A stretch of DNA of 64,000 nucleotides from Clusia tigrina (Eukaryota > Arthropoda > Insecta > Diptera > Clusiidae). Position 1 is the first letter of the stretch; every line of letters begins with the position of its first letter. A program made the translations under genes and the position numbers. This document shows positions 1 to 10,449 of the stretch, piece after piece. The DNA is taken from contig OV050030.1 of NCBI GenBank assembly GCA_920105625.2, positions 193,683,887 to 193,747,886 of the forward strand, written 5' to 3'. Below the pieces are notes generated by a model. It had not been told where the DNA came from, searched no databases, and worked only from the letters and a program-made list of their open reading frames with translations.

Positions 1-1409
1 AATAGCTGCCGCAGTCGATTGGGGGGTCTGCTGCCTTCTCTATGCCTATATCTACCCCTATCTGCCTCAGTCGGCGTCGCAGCTTATGTCAGCATTTCTG
101 TAGGCGTCTCAGTCGCTGCCGCTGTAAATTGGGGGGTCTGCTGCCTTCTTTATGCCTATTTCTACCCCTATCTGCCTCAGTCGGCGTCTCGGTCGGCGTC
201 GCAGCCTCTGTCAGCGTCTCTGTAGGCTTCTCAGTCGCTGCCGCTGTCGATTGGGGAGTCTGCTGCCTTCTCTACGCCTAGATCTACACCTATATGCCTC
301 AGTCGGCGTCGCAATCGGCGTCGCAGCATTTGTCAGCGTCTCTGTAGGCTTCTAAGTCGCTGCCCCTGTCGATTGGGGGGCCTGCTGCCTTCTCTACGCC
401 TAGATCTACACCTATCTGCCTCAGTCGGCGTCGCAGCCTCTGTCAGCGTCTCTGTAGGATTCTCAGTCGCAGCCGCTGTCGATTGGGGGGTCTGCTGCCT
501 TCTCTATGCCTATATCTACCCCTATCTGCCTCAGTCGGCGTCGCAGCTTCTTTCAGCGTCTCTGTAGGCGTCTTAGTCGCTGCCGCTGTCGATTGGAGGG
601 TCTGCTGCCTTCTCTATGACTACATCTAACCCTAGCTGCCTCAGTCGGCCTCGCTGCCTCTGACAGCATTTCTGTAGGCGTCTCAGTCGCTGCCGCTGTT
701 GATTGGGGGTCTGCTGCCTTCTCTATGCCTATATCTACCTCTATCTGCCTCAGTCGGCGTCTAAGTCGGCGTCTCAGTCGATGTCGCATCCTCTGTCGGC
801 GTCTCTGTAGGCGTTTCAGTCGCTGCCGCTGTCGATTGGGGGGTCTGCTGCCTTCTTTATGCCTATATCTACCCTTATCTGCCTCAGTCGGCGTCGCAGC
901 TTCTGTCAGCGTTTCTGTAGGCGTCTCAGTCGCTGCCGCTGTAAATTGGGGGGTCTGCTGCCTTCTCTATGCCTATATATACCCCTATCTGCCTCAGTCG
1001 GCGTCTCAGTCGGCGTCGCAGCCTCTGTCAGCGTCTCTGTACGAATCTCAGTCGTTGCCGCTGTCGATTGGGGGTCTGCTGCCTTCTCTATGCCTATATC
1101 TACCCCTATCTGCCTCAGTCGGCGTCGCACCCTCTGCCAGCGTCTCTGTAAGCATCTCAGTAGCTGCCGCTGTCGTTTGGGGGGGGGGGGTCTGCTGCCT
1201 TCTTTATGCCTATTTCTACCCCTATCTGCCTCAGTCGGCGTCTCAGTCAGCGTCGCAGCCTCTGTCAGCGTCTCTATAGGCGTCTCAGTCGCTGCCGCTG
1301 TCGATTGGGGAGGTCCGCTACTTTCTCTATGCCTATATCTACCCTAATCTGCCTCAGTTCGCGTCTCAGTCGGCGTCGCAGCCTCTGTCAGCATCTCTGT
1401 AGGCGTCTC
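1..1409 (+). repeat. 1.41-kb higher-order repeat, copy 1
   Basis: The order of variant monomers seen here recurs from 1410 with an offset of 1409 to 1412 bases and near identity. Shared markers are the gctgtaaattgg variant, the tctacgcctagatctacacc monomers and the monomer reading tatgactacatctaacc. The small drift in offset comes from single-base and G-run indels. Confidence 0.9.
1179..1190 (+). repeat. Long G run in a satellite monomer (12 G)
   Basis: Most monomers carry about six G after the gtcgatt block, while this one has 12. The paralogous position in the second 1.41-kb copy (2592-2599) has 8. The difference shows that these runs change in length between otherwise near-identical copies, or that homopolymer calls are unreliable. 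Confidence 0.85.
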
Positions 1410-2820
1410 AGTCGCTGCCGGTGTCGATTGGGGTGTCGGCTGCCTTCTCTATGCCTATATCTACCCCTATCTGCCTCAGTCGGCGTCGCAGCTTATGTCA
1501 GCATTTCTGTAGGCGTCTCAGTCGCTGCCGCTGTAAATTGGGGGGTCTGCTGCCTTCTTTATGCCTATTTCTACCCCTATCTGCCTCAGTCGGCGTCTCG
1601 GTCGGCGTCGCAGCCTCTGTCAGCGTCTCTGTAGGCTTCTCAGTCGCTGCCGCTGTCGATTGGGGAGTCTGCTGCCTTCTCTACGCCTAGATCTACACCT
1701 ATATGCCTCAGTCGGCGTCGCAATCGGCGTCGCAGCATTTGTCAGCGTCTCTGTAGGCTTCTAAGTCGCTGCCCCTGTCGATTGGGGGGCCTGCTGCCTT
1801 CTCTACGCCTAGATCTACACCTATCTGCCTCAGTCGGCGTCGCAGCCTCTGTCAGCGTCTCTGTAGGATTCTCAGTCGCAGCCGCTGTCGATTGGGGGGT
1901 CTGCTGCCTTCTCTATGCCTATATCTACCCCTATCTGCCTCAGTCGGCGTCGCAGCTTCTTTCAGCGTCTCTGTAGGCGTCTTAGTCGCTGCCGCTGTCG
2001 ATTGGAGGGTCTGCTGCCTTCTCTATGACTACATCTAACCCTAGCTGCCTCAGTCGGCCTCGCTGCCTCTGACAGCATTTCTGTAGGCGTCTCAGTCGCT
2101 GCCGCTGTTGATTGGGGGTCTGCTGCCTTCTCTATGCCTATATCTACCCCTATCTGCCTCAGTCGGCGTCTAAGTCGGCGTCTCAGTCGATGTCGCATCC
2201 TCTGTCGGCGTCTCTGTAGGCGTTTCAGTCGCTGCCGCTGTCGATTGGGGGGGTTCTGCTGCCTTCTTTATGCCTATATCTACTCCTATCTGCCTCAGTC
2301 GGCGTCGCAGCTTCTGTCAGCGTTTCTGTAGGCGTCCTCAGTCGCTGCCGCTGTAAATTGGGGGGTCTGCTGCCTTCTCTATGCCTATATATACCCCTAT
2401 CTGCCTCAGTCGGCGTCTCAGTCGGCGTCGCAGCCTCTGTCCAGCGTCTCTGTACGAATCTCAGTCGTTGCCGCTGTCGATTGGGGGTCTGCTGCCTTCT
2501 CTATGCCTATATCTACCCCTATCTGCCTCAGTCGGCGTCGCACCCTCTGCCAGCGTCTCTGTAAGCATCTCAGTAGCTGCCGCTGTCGTTTGGGGGGGGT
2601 CTGCTGCCTTCTTTATGCCTATTTCTACCCCTATCTGCCTCAGTCGGCGTCTCAGTCAGCGTCGCAGCCTCTGTCAGCGTCTCTATAGGCGTCTCAGTCG
2701 CTGCCGCTGTCGATTGGGGAGGTCCGCTACTTTCTCTATGCCTATATCTACCCTAATCTGCCTCAGTTCGCGTCTCAGTCGGCGTCGCAGCCTCTGTCAG
2801 CATCTCTGTAGGCGTCTCAG
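1410..2820 (+). repeat. 1.41-kb higher-order repeat, copy 2
   Basis: This is a direct tandem copy of 1-1409, nearly identical along its length, with differences mainly in G-run length and a few single-base indels (for example an extra base near 2335 and another near 2441). It ends around 2820-2890, where the sequence switches to a diverged version of the same monomer order. Confidence 0.9.
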
Positions 2821-2859
2821 TCGCTGCCGGTGTCCATTGGGGTGTCGGCTGCCTTCTCT

Positions 2860-4120
2860 ATGCCTATATCTACCCATATCTGCCTCAGTCGGCGTCTCAG
2901 TCAGCGTCTCAATTGATGTCGCAGCCTCTGTCAGCGTCTCTGTAGGCTTCTCAGTCGCTGCCGCTGTCGATTGGGGAGTCTGCTGCCTTCTCTACGCTTA
3001 GATCTACACCTATATGCCTCAGTCGGCATCGCAATCGGCGTCGCAGCATTTGTCAGCGTCTCTGTAGGCTTCTAAGTCGCTGCCCCTGCCGATTGGGGGG
3101 CCTGCACCCTTCTATACGCCTAGATATACACCTATCTGCCTCAGTCGGCGTCACAGCCTCTGTCAGCGTCTCTGTTGGATTCTCAGTCGCAGCCGCTGTC
3201 GATTGGGAGGTCTGCTGCCTTCTCTATGCCTACATCTACCCCTATCTTTCTCAGTCCGCGTCTCAGTCGGCGTCGCAGCCTCTGTCAGCATCTCTGTAGG
3301 CGTCTCAGTCGCTGCCGCTGTCTATTGGTGGGTCTGCTGCTTTCTCTATGCCTATATCTACCCCTATCTGCCTCAGTCGGCGTCTCAGTCGGCGTCTCAG
3401 TCGATTTCGCATCCTCTGTCAGCGTATCTGTAGGCGTTTCAGTCGCTGCCGCTGTCAATTGGGGGGTCTGCTGCCTTCTTTATGCCTATATCAACCCCTA
3501 TCTGCCTCAGTCGGCGTCGCAGCTTATGTCAGCGTTTCTGTAGGCGTCTCAGTCGCTGCCGCTGTAAATTGGGGGGTCTGTTGCCTTCTCTATGCCTATA
3601 TCTACCCCTATCTGCCTCAGTTGGCGTCTCAGTCGGCGTCGCAGCCTCTGTCAGCGTCTCTGTACGAATCTCAGCCGTTGCCGCTGTCGATTGGGGGGTC
3701 TGCTGCCTTCTCTATGCCTATATCTACCCCTATCTAACTCAGTCGGAGTCTCAGTCGATGTCGCAGCCTCTGTCAGCGTCTCTGTAGGCTTCTCAGTCGC
3801 AGCCGCTGTCGATTGGGGGGTCTGCTATGCCTATATCTACCCCTATCTGCCTCAGTCCGCGTCTCAGTCGGCGTTGCAGCCTCTGTCAGCATCTCTGTAG
3901 GCGTCTCTGTCGCTTCCGCTGTCTTTTGGTGGGTCTGCTGCCTTCTCTATGCCTATATCTACCCCTACCTGCCTCAGTCGGCGTCGCAGCTTCTGTCAGC
4001 GTTTCTGTAGGCGTCTCAGTCGCTGCCGCTGTAAATTGGGGGGTCTGCTGCCTTCTCTATGCCTATATCTAGCCCTATCTGCCTCAGTCGGCGTCTCAGT
4101 CGGCGTCGCAGCCTCTGTCA
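2860..4120 (+). repeat. Diverged partial third copy of the 1.41-kb unit
   Basis: The variant monomers of the 1.41-kb unit reappear in similar order, for example the tacgcttagatctacacc monomer near 2995 and the monomer near 3110. Point changes are more frequent and the offset against copy 1 varies, about 2720 then 2623 bases. This looks like an older copy with internal loss. The boundaries are approximate. Confidence 0.6.
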
Positions 4121-4405
4121 GCGTGTCTGTAGGCGTCTCAGTAGCTGCCGCTGTCGATTGGAGGGGTCTGCTGCCTTCTCTATGCCAATATCTACCACTA
4201 TCTGCCTCAGTCGGCGTCTCAGTCGGCGTCGCAGCCTCTGTCAGCGTCTCTGTAAGCGTTTCAGTCGCTGCCGCTGTAGATTGGGGGGTCTGCTGCCTTC
4301 TCTATGCCTATATCTAGCTCTATCTGCCTCAGTCGGCGTCTCAGTCGGCGTCGCAGCCTCTGTCAGCGTTTCTGTAGGCGTCTCAGTCGCTGTCGCTATC
4401 GATTT

Positions 4406-4420
4406 GGGGGGGGGGGGGGG
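4406..4420 (+). repeat. Long G run in a satellite monomer (15 G)
   Basis: A run of 15 G replaces the usual six after a gtcgctatcgattt variant of the monomer. It is a marker of homopolymer instability or of assembly uncertainty. Confidence 0.85.
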
Positions 4421-4603
4421 TCTGCTGCCTTCTCTATGCCTATATCTACCCCTATCTGCCTCAGTCGGCGTCTCAGTCGGCGTCGCAGCCTCTGCCAGCG
4501 TCTCTGTAGGCATCTCAGTAGCTGCCGCAGTCGATTGGGGGGTCTGCTGCCTTCTCTATGCCTATATCTACCCCTATCTGCCTCAGTCGGCGTCGCAGCT
4601 TAT

Positions 4604-5103
4604 NNNNNNNNNNNNNNNNNNNNNNNNNNNNNNNNNNNNNNNNNNNNNNNNNNNNNNNNNNNNNNNNNNNNNNNNNNNNNNNNNNNNNNNNNNNNNNNNN
4701 NNNNNNNNNNNNNNNNNNNNNNNNNNNNNNNNNNNNNNNNNNNNNNNNNNNNNNNNNNNNNNNNNNNNNNNNNNNNNNNNNNNNNNNNNNNNNNNNNNNN
4801 NNNNNNNNNNNNNNNNNNNNNNNNNNNNNNNNNNNNNNNNNNNNNNNNNNNNNNNNNNNNNNNNNNNNNNNNNNNNNNNNNNNNNNNNNNNNNNNNNNNN
4901 NNNNNNNNNNNNNNNNNNNNNNNNNNNNNNNNNNNNNNNNNNNNNNNNNNNNNNNNNNNNNNNNNNNNNNNNNNNNNNNNNNNNNNNNNNNNNNNNNNNN
5001 NNNNNNNNNNNNNNNNNNNNNNNNNNNNNNNNNNNNNNNNNNNNNNNNNNNNNNNNNNNNNNNNNNNNNNNNNNNNNNNNNNNNNNNNNNNNNNNNNNNN
5101 NNN
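4604..5103. other. Assembly gap, 500 N
   Basis: The run of N is exactly 500 bases, which suggests a placeholder rather than a measured gap. Satellite sequence flanks it on both sides. The last 84 bases before the gap (4520-4603) match positions 4-87 of the window, so the missing sequence probably begins with another copy of the left-end repeat unit. Confidence 0.98.
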
Positions 5104-6015
5104 TCTGTCAGCGTCTCTGTAGGCGTCTCAGTCGCTGCCGCTGTCGATTGGGGGGCCTGCTGCCGTCTCTATGCCTATATCTACCCCTATCTGCCTCATT
5201 CGGCGTCTCAGTCGGCGTCGCAGCCCCTGTCAGCATCTCTGTACGCGTCTCAGTCGCTGCCGCTGTCTATTGGGGGGTCTGCTGCCTTCTCTATGCCTGT
5301 ATCTACCCCTATCTGCTTGAGTCGGCGTCTCAGTCGGCGTCGCAGTCTCTGTCAATGTCTCTGTAGACGTCACAGTCGCTGCCGCTGTGGATTGGGGGGT
5401 CTGCTGCTTTCTCTATGCCTCTATCTACACTTGTCTGCCTCAGTCGGCGTCGCAGCCTCTGTCAGCGTCTCTATAATAGTCTCAGGCGATGCCGCTGTCG
5501 ATTGGTGGTTCTGCTGCCTTCTATATTCCTGTATCTACGCCTATCTGCCTCAGTCGCCGTCTCAGTCGGCGTCGCTGTAGGCGTCTCAATCGCTGTCGAT
5601 TGGGGGGGTCTGCTGCCTTCTCTATACCTATATCTACCCCTATCTGCCTCAGTCAGCGTCTCAGTCGGCATCGCGGCCTCTGTCAGCGTCTCTGTAGGCG
5701 TCTCAGTCGCTACCGCTGTCCATTGGGGGGTCTGCTGCCTTCTCTATGCCTATATCTACCACTATCTGCCTCAGTCGGCGTCTCAGTCGGTATCGCCGCC
5801 TCTGTCAGCGTCTCTGTAGGCGTCTTAGTCGCTGCCGCTGTTGATTGGGGTGGTCTGCTGCCTTCTCTATGCTTATATGCACCCCTATCTGCCTCAATCG
5901 GCGTCTCAGTCGACGTCGCAGACTCTGTCAGCGTCTCTGTAGGCGTCTCAGTAGCTGCAGCTGTCGATTGGGGGTCTGCTGCCTTCTCTATACCTATATC
6001 GACCCCTATCCGCCC

Positions 6016-6087
6016 CAGTCGGCGTCTCAGTCGGCGTCTCAGTCGGCGTCTCAGTCGGCGTCTCAGTCGGCGTCTCAGTCGGCGTCG
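6016..6087 (+). repeat. 12-bp subrepeat expansion, 6 copies
   Basis: Six consecutive copies of cagtcggcgtct (the last ends in g) follow tatccgcccc. Paralogous monomers at 15997, near 29096, near 33088 and near 35847 have three copies, while 17318-17389 has six. Copy number of the 12-mer is what makes monomers differ by multiples of 12 bp. Confidence 0.95.
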
Positions 6088-6898
6088 AAGCCTCTGCCAG
6101 CGTCTCTGTAGGCTTCTCAGTCGCTGCCGCTGTCGATTGGAAGGTCTGCTGCCTTCTCAATGCCAATATCTACCTCTATCTGCCTCATTCGGCGTCTCAG
6201 TCGGCCTCTCAGTCGGCGTCGCAGCCTCTGTCAGCGTCTCTGTAGGCGTCTCAGTCGCTGCCGCTTTCGATTGGGGGGGTCTGCTGCATTCTCTATGCCT
6301 ATAGCTGCCCCTATCTGCCTCAGTCGGCATCGCAACCTCTGTCAGCGTCTCTGTAGGCGTCTCAGTCGTTGCCGCTGTCAATTGGGGGGGGGGCTGCTGC
6401 ATTCTCTATGCCTATATCTACCCCTATCTGCCTCAGTCGGCGTCGCAGCCTCTGTCAGCGTATATGTAGGCGTCTCAGTCGCTGCCGCTGTCGATTGGGG
6501 CGTCTGCTGCTTTCTCTATGCATAGATCTGCCCCTATCTGTCTCAGTCGGCATCGCAACCTCTGTCAGCGTCTCTGTAGGCGTCTCAGTCGCTGCCGCTT
6601 TCGATTGGGGAGTCTGCTGCCTGCTCTATGCATAGATCTGCCCCTATCTGCCTCAGTCGGCGTCGCAGCCCCTGTCAGCATTTCTGTAGGCGTCTTAGTC
6701 GCTGCCGCTGTCTATTGGTGGGTCTGCTGCCTTCTCTATGCCTATATCTAGCCGTATCTGCCTCAGTCGGTGTCTCAGTCAGAATCGCAGCCTTTGTCAG
6801 TGTCTCTGTAGGCGTCCCAGTCGCTGCCGCTGTCGGCGTTTCTGTAGGCGTCTCAGTCGCTGCCGCTTTCGATTGGGGGGGGGTCTGCTGCCTTTTCT

Positions 6899-6901
6899 AT
6901 G

Positions 6902-6911
<10 letters not shown>
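6899..6911. repeat. Target-site duplication of retrotransposon A, 3'-end side
   Basis: The 13-mer atgcctatatata precedes the tail and recurs at 9152-9164 on the other side of the element. It is the normal continuation of the satellite monomer, as seen uninterrupted at 36588-36600. Confidence 0.9.
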
Positions 6912-6949
<38 letters not shown>

Positions 6950-6954
6950 TTTTT
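6904..6954 (-). repeat. (TA)n plus poly-A tail of retrotransposon A
   Basis: On the plus strand this is 14 TA dinucleotides (partly the target-site duplication) followed by 23 T. Read on the element's strand it is a poly-A tail followed by a TA stretch at the target junction. Copy C has only 7 TA and 11 T. This fits priming of reverse transcription from the TATATA end of the target, with later slippage. Confidence 0.85.
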
Positions 6955-9151
6955 GTCGGAACAATCTAGTAAGCGCAGCACTCAGACAGAGTATATATCC
7001 ATTGTACTGCACTTAAGGTTCCCTTTTACTCTGTTTTAAATCTACCCGACCTCCGAAGAAGTAGAAGTAGATCCTGTGGTGCCAAGGAGCCAAGTTGGTT
7101 ACTCCTCAGCACATCAGTGCCAAAATTCCCGAACCTGATTCGAGCAAAGGCAGGGCAGACGCAAAGAAGATGGTCCGCCGTCTCGTCTTCCACTCCACAG
7201 GCTGGGCACAGCGCACTGTCTGATATGCCAATCCTTTCCATGTGCCTAGCCCATAGAAAGTGCCCTGTCATCACGCCAACCAACAGCCAGCAGTCCCTCC
7301 TACCTAAAGATAGAAGGAACCGTGACCATCGATCAGAGATAGCAGGTAGCATAATTTTCGTCCATCCCCAGCATCTCTCAGCCCGCCATGCTCGCTTGTG
7401 GGTCGAAACAACCCACTTGTTTGCAGTGGCTTTGATGGCCGCGGAAGGGAGTGGCGGAACAGGCTCAGGGCCAATAAAAACAGCCTCGGAGCCCATCCTG
7501 GCCAAGGAGTCAGAGGTCTCGTTACCCGCAATGCCAGCGTGTCCAGGGACCCAAGTCAACGTCAGACTATTATGTTTTCCAACACAATTTAGCCTGGATT
7601 TGCAGGACCTGACTATCGTGGAAGTGGTGGTCGGACTATCCAAGGCCATGAGCGCAGCTTGGCTGTCACTGCAGACACAAATAGATTTGCCTTTTAAACC
7701 TGTTTTCCACAACAAAGTCCATCGCCTCAAGTATCGCATACACCTCCGCCTGAAACACAGACGCATGCAGACCAAGGGCAAAGAACCGACGGGTCCCACA
7801 AGATTCCACGGAGACACCAGAACCTGAACCTTCTTCAGTCCTGGAGCCATCAGTGAAAATACGGCAGCAGTGTTTGCCGGGCTCGTTCTCGGGATCTAAT
7901 CATGAACGAGCCTCTGGCAGCAACACATTGTACCGCTTTTCTAGTATGACGGTTGACGACATGGAGTCCGGGGGCATAGACGCCTGCGCCGTCGTCCAAC
8001 ATCGAGCACACCCCATACCAGTGGCCACTATGTTTCACTCTGCAGATGACCTTAACGGCCTCTCCGCGGATGAAGACAGCTAGTGGCGGGAGATTCACCA
8101 AAGCATCAAGTGCCGGGCCTGGAGTAGTCGGAAATGCTCCGGTACAACATATGGCCACAGCACGTTGTAGTTTTGATAGAGCTTTTTTGACCCCTACAAG
8201 AGAGAGTCTGCTCATCCAAACCATCGATGCATAGGTGATAATAGGTCTTACCATAGCTGTATATATCCATAGGACCTTACTAGGGGAAAGACCCCAAGTC
8301 TTACCAAATATACCCTTACAGTGCCAGAAAACTGATAGTGCTTTGGATGTCTTCAGTTCGACATGTGTTTTCCAAAGAAGTTTGTTATCAAGGATGACTC
8401 CAAGATATTTGATTTCCTTGGATAGCTGGATAGTGACTCCTTTTAGTGTAGGCAGAATAAGTCCATCAAGCTTTCTCCTTCTGGTAAAGAAGACAATACC
8501 AGTCTTGACAGGATTAGCCGATAGCCCATTCGCACTGCACCAAGTGTCAATCATAACCAGAGTTCTCTGCACCCTTCTGCAGACAAACATAAGGGGTGGA
8601 CCTGTCACAAGACAGCCAACATCATCCGCATATGCCTGAGCGTATACCCCCGAGTCATTAATGGCGTTAAGCAGGGGATCGATTACCATGCACCAGAGCA
8701 ATGGAGACAGTACCCCACCTTGGGGACAGCCTCTATTAACCCCAGACGACACCAGCAAATCTTCCCCCGCCCGCACCGTTATGATTCTCTGGGCCAGCAT
8801 TGAACGTATCCAGTTTTCTAGGACCCGGTCTACGCCATGCCGCCTAGCAGAGCCGCACATACTGTCGAAAGTAGCATTGTCAAACGCACCCTCTATGTCC
8901 ACAAAGATGCCTATTGCGTATTCTTTCCTGTCGATGGCTCGCTCTATCCTTCCAACAAGGTTTTGCAGAGCCGTCTCGCAGTATTTTCCGCTTTGATAGG
9001 CGTGCTGAAATGGAGAGAGTGGAGGCGTCTTCAGAGACTCACTACGCATGCAAAGCTCCAAAAGCCGTTCTAAACTTTTTAGCATGAACGAGGTCATACT
9101 AATAGGTCTGAAGCTCTTGAGATTGGTGTAGTCGTCTCTTCCAACCTTAGG
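6912..9151 (-). mobile_element. Non-LTR retrotransposon copy A, 5'-truncated, LOA/I-like
   Basis: This is a 2.24-kb minus-strand insertion in the satellite with a poly-A tail at the low-coordinate end, a 3' untranslated stretch of about 70 bp (6955-7025), RNase H and RT coding sequence, and an abrupt 5' end inside the RT N-terminus. A 13-bp target-site duplication flanks it. There are no long terminal repeats. The 5' part of pol, including the endonuclease, and any ORF1 are missing. Its frame is broken by a 23-bp deletion at 7981/7982 shared with copy B and by its own +1 change at 7692-7698. Assignment to the LOA/I group rests on RT plus RNase H plus CCHC order and on family resemblance, not on a phylogeny. 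Confidence 0.93.
7026..7981 (-). pseudogene. RNase H and C-terminal CCHC part of retrotransposon A (frameshifted)
   Basis: This stretch encodes the RNase H half of the LINE polyprotein, which removes the RNA strand of RNA-DNA hybrids during retrotransposition. The intact relative is copy C. The proximal part (motif IFTDGS, then FQAEVY with codon GAG kept at 7744-7746) lies in a different frame from the distal part (CSDSQ, VPGHAG, TSDSLAR, then the CPAC...H...C cluster). The cause is a +1 change at 7692-7698, where copy C reads gcctttccacctg and copy A reads gccttttaaacctg. An open frame starting at 7850 therefore has an N-terminus of no homology before it joins the true RNase H frame. It is not a functional gene. 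Confidence 0.9.
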
Positions 9152-9238
9152 ATGCCTATATATACACCTATCTGCCTCAGTCGGAGTCGCAGCCTCTGTC
9201 AAAGTCTCTGTAGGCGTCTCAGTCGCTGCCGCTGCCAA
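7850..9238 (-). pseudogene. Reverse transcriptase fragment of retrotransposon A
   Basis: The frame is 462 residues. Residues 1-29 are satellite-encoded and run in frame into the element at residue 30 (9151). RT blocks follow: SFRPISMTS (42-50), FVDIEGAFD with Asp114, RGCPQGGVLSPLL, AYADD with Asp205 and Asp206, and IKYLGVILD (276-284). The true protein continues to about residue 419. There a 23-bp deletion at 7981/7982 shifts the frame, and the last 43 residues are out of frame. The RT active-site residues are all present, but the N-terminal RT region and the endonuclease are missing, so the copy cannot move on its own. The ATG at 9238 is in the satellite and is not the native start. Confidence 0.92.
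9152..9164. repeat. Target-site duplication of retrotransposon A, 5'-end side
   Basis: A second copy of atgcctatatata directly abuts the truncated 5' end of the element (preceding bases ccttagg). Satellite sequence resumes at once with cacctatctgcctcag. Confidence 0.9.
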
Positions 9239-10449
9239 TTGGGTGGGGCGGGGGGTACTGCTGCATTATCTATGCCTATATCTACCCCTATCTGCCTCAG
9301 TCGGCGTCGCAGCCTCTGTCAGCGTCTCTGTAGGCGTCTCAGTCCCTCCCGCTGTCGTTTCGGGGGGTCTGTTACCTTCTCTATGCCTATATCTACCCCT
9401 ATCTGCCTCAGTAGGCGTCGCAGCCTCTGTCAGCGTCTCTGTAGGCATCTCAGTCGGTGCCGCTGCCGTTTGGGGGTCTGCTGCCTTCTCTATTCCTATT
9501 TCTACCCCTAACTGCCACAGTCGGTGTCTCAGTCAGCGTCACAGCCTTGTCAGCATATCTTTAGGCGTCTTAGTCACTGCCGCTGTCGTTTGGGGGTTCT
9601 GCTGCCTTCTCTATGCCTATATCTACCCCTATCTGCCTCAGTCGGCGTCGCAGCCTCTGTCAGCGTCAATGCAGGCATCTCAGTCGCTGCCGCTGTCGAT
9701 TGGGGGGTCTGCTGCCTTCTCTATGCCTGTATCTACCCCTATATGTTTCAGTCGGCGTCTCATTCGACGTCGCAGCCTCTGTCAGCATCTCTGTAGGCGT
9801 CTCAGTCGCTGCCGCTGTCGAATGGGGGGTCTGCTGCATTCTCTATGCCTATATCTACCCCTATCTGCCTCAGTCGGCGTCACAGCCTCTGTCAGCGTCT
9901 CTGTAGCCGCCTCAGTCGATGCCGCTGTCGATTGGGGCGTCTGCTGCCTTCTCTATGCATAGATCTGCCCCTATTTGCCTCAGTTGTCGTCGCAGCCCCT
10001 GTCAGCATTTCTGTAGGCGTCTTAGTCGCTGCCGCTGTCTATTGGTGGGTCTGCTGCCTTCTCTATGCCTATATCTACGCCTATCTGCCTCAGTCGGCGT
10101 CACACCCTCTCTCAGCGTCTCTGTAGGCGCCTCAGTCGATGCCGCTGTCGATTGGGGGTCTGCTGCCTACTCTATGCCTATATGTACCCCTATCTGCCTC
10201 AGTTGGCGTCTCAGTCGGCGTCGCAGCCTCTGTCAGCGTCTCTGTAGGCGCTTCAGTCGCTGCCGCTGTCGATTGGGGGGTCTGCTGCCTGCTCTATGGC
10301 TATATCCACTCATATCTGCCTCAGTCGGCGTCGAAGCCTCTGTTAGCGTCTCTGTAGGCGTCTCAGTGGCTGCCGCTGTCCATTGGGGGGTCTGCTGCTT
10401 TTCTCTATGCCTGTATATACACCTATCTGCTTCAGTCGCCGTCGCAGCC

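Larger units (their letters stand above)
1..4603. repeat. Satellite array, left block
   Basis: The block consists entirely of monomers of about 110 or 122 bp in direct orientation. Each monomer holds a pyrimidine-rich block, the segment ctatgcctatatctacccc, one or two 12-bp subrepeats (cagtcggcgtct), the block cagtcgctgccgctgtcgat and a G run. Variant monomers such as one with tctctacgcctagatctac recur in the same order, so the block is built of higher-order units. It continues off the left edge and is cut on the right by the run of N. No gene was found in it. Confidence 0.95.
5104..6911. repeat. Satellite array between the gap and retrotransposon A
   Basis: The monomers are of the same family as at the left end, but the subtypes differ. 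Several close to the retrotransposon read ctatgcatagatctgcccc (6516, 6626). The order matches 16406-18219 with an offset of 11302 to 11305 bases. No gene was found in it. Confidence 0.93.

Noticed and set aside
4059..5366. Open frame of 435 codons across the gap
   Set aside because: About 167 of its codons are N. It is an artefact of reading through unknown sequence.
7117..7827. Plus-strand open frames within the retrotransposons (also 18432-19067 and 37730-38365)
   Set aside because: They are antisense shadows of the RNase H coding sequence and encode no recognisable domain.
6912..9151. LTR retrotransposon or retrovirus-like element
   Set aside because: There are no terminal repeats, no integrase or protease motifs, and there is a poly-A tail with a short target-site duplication. 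RT blocks and C-terminal CCHC are of non-LTR type.
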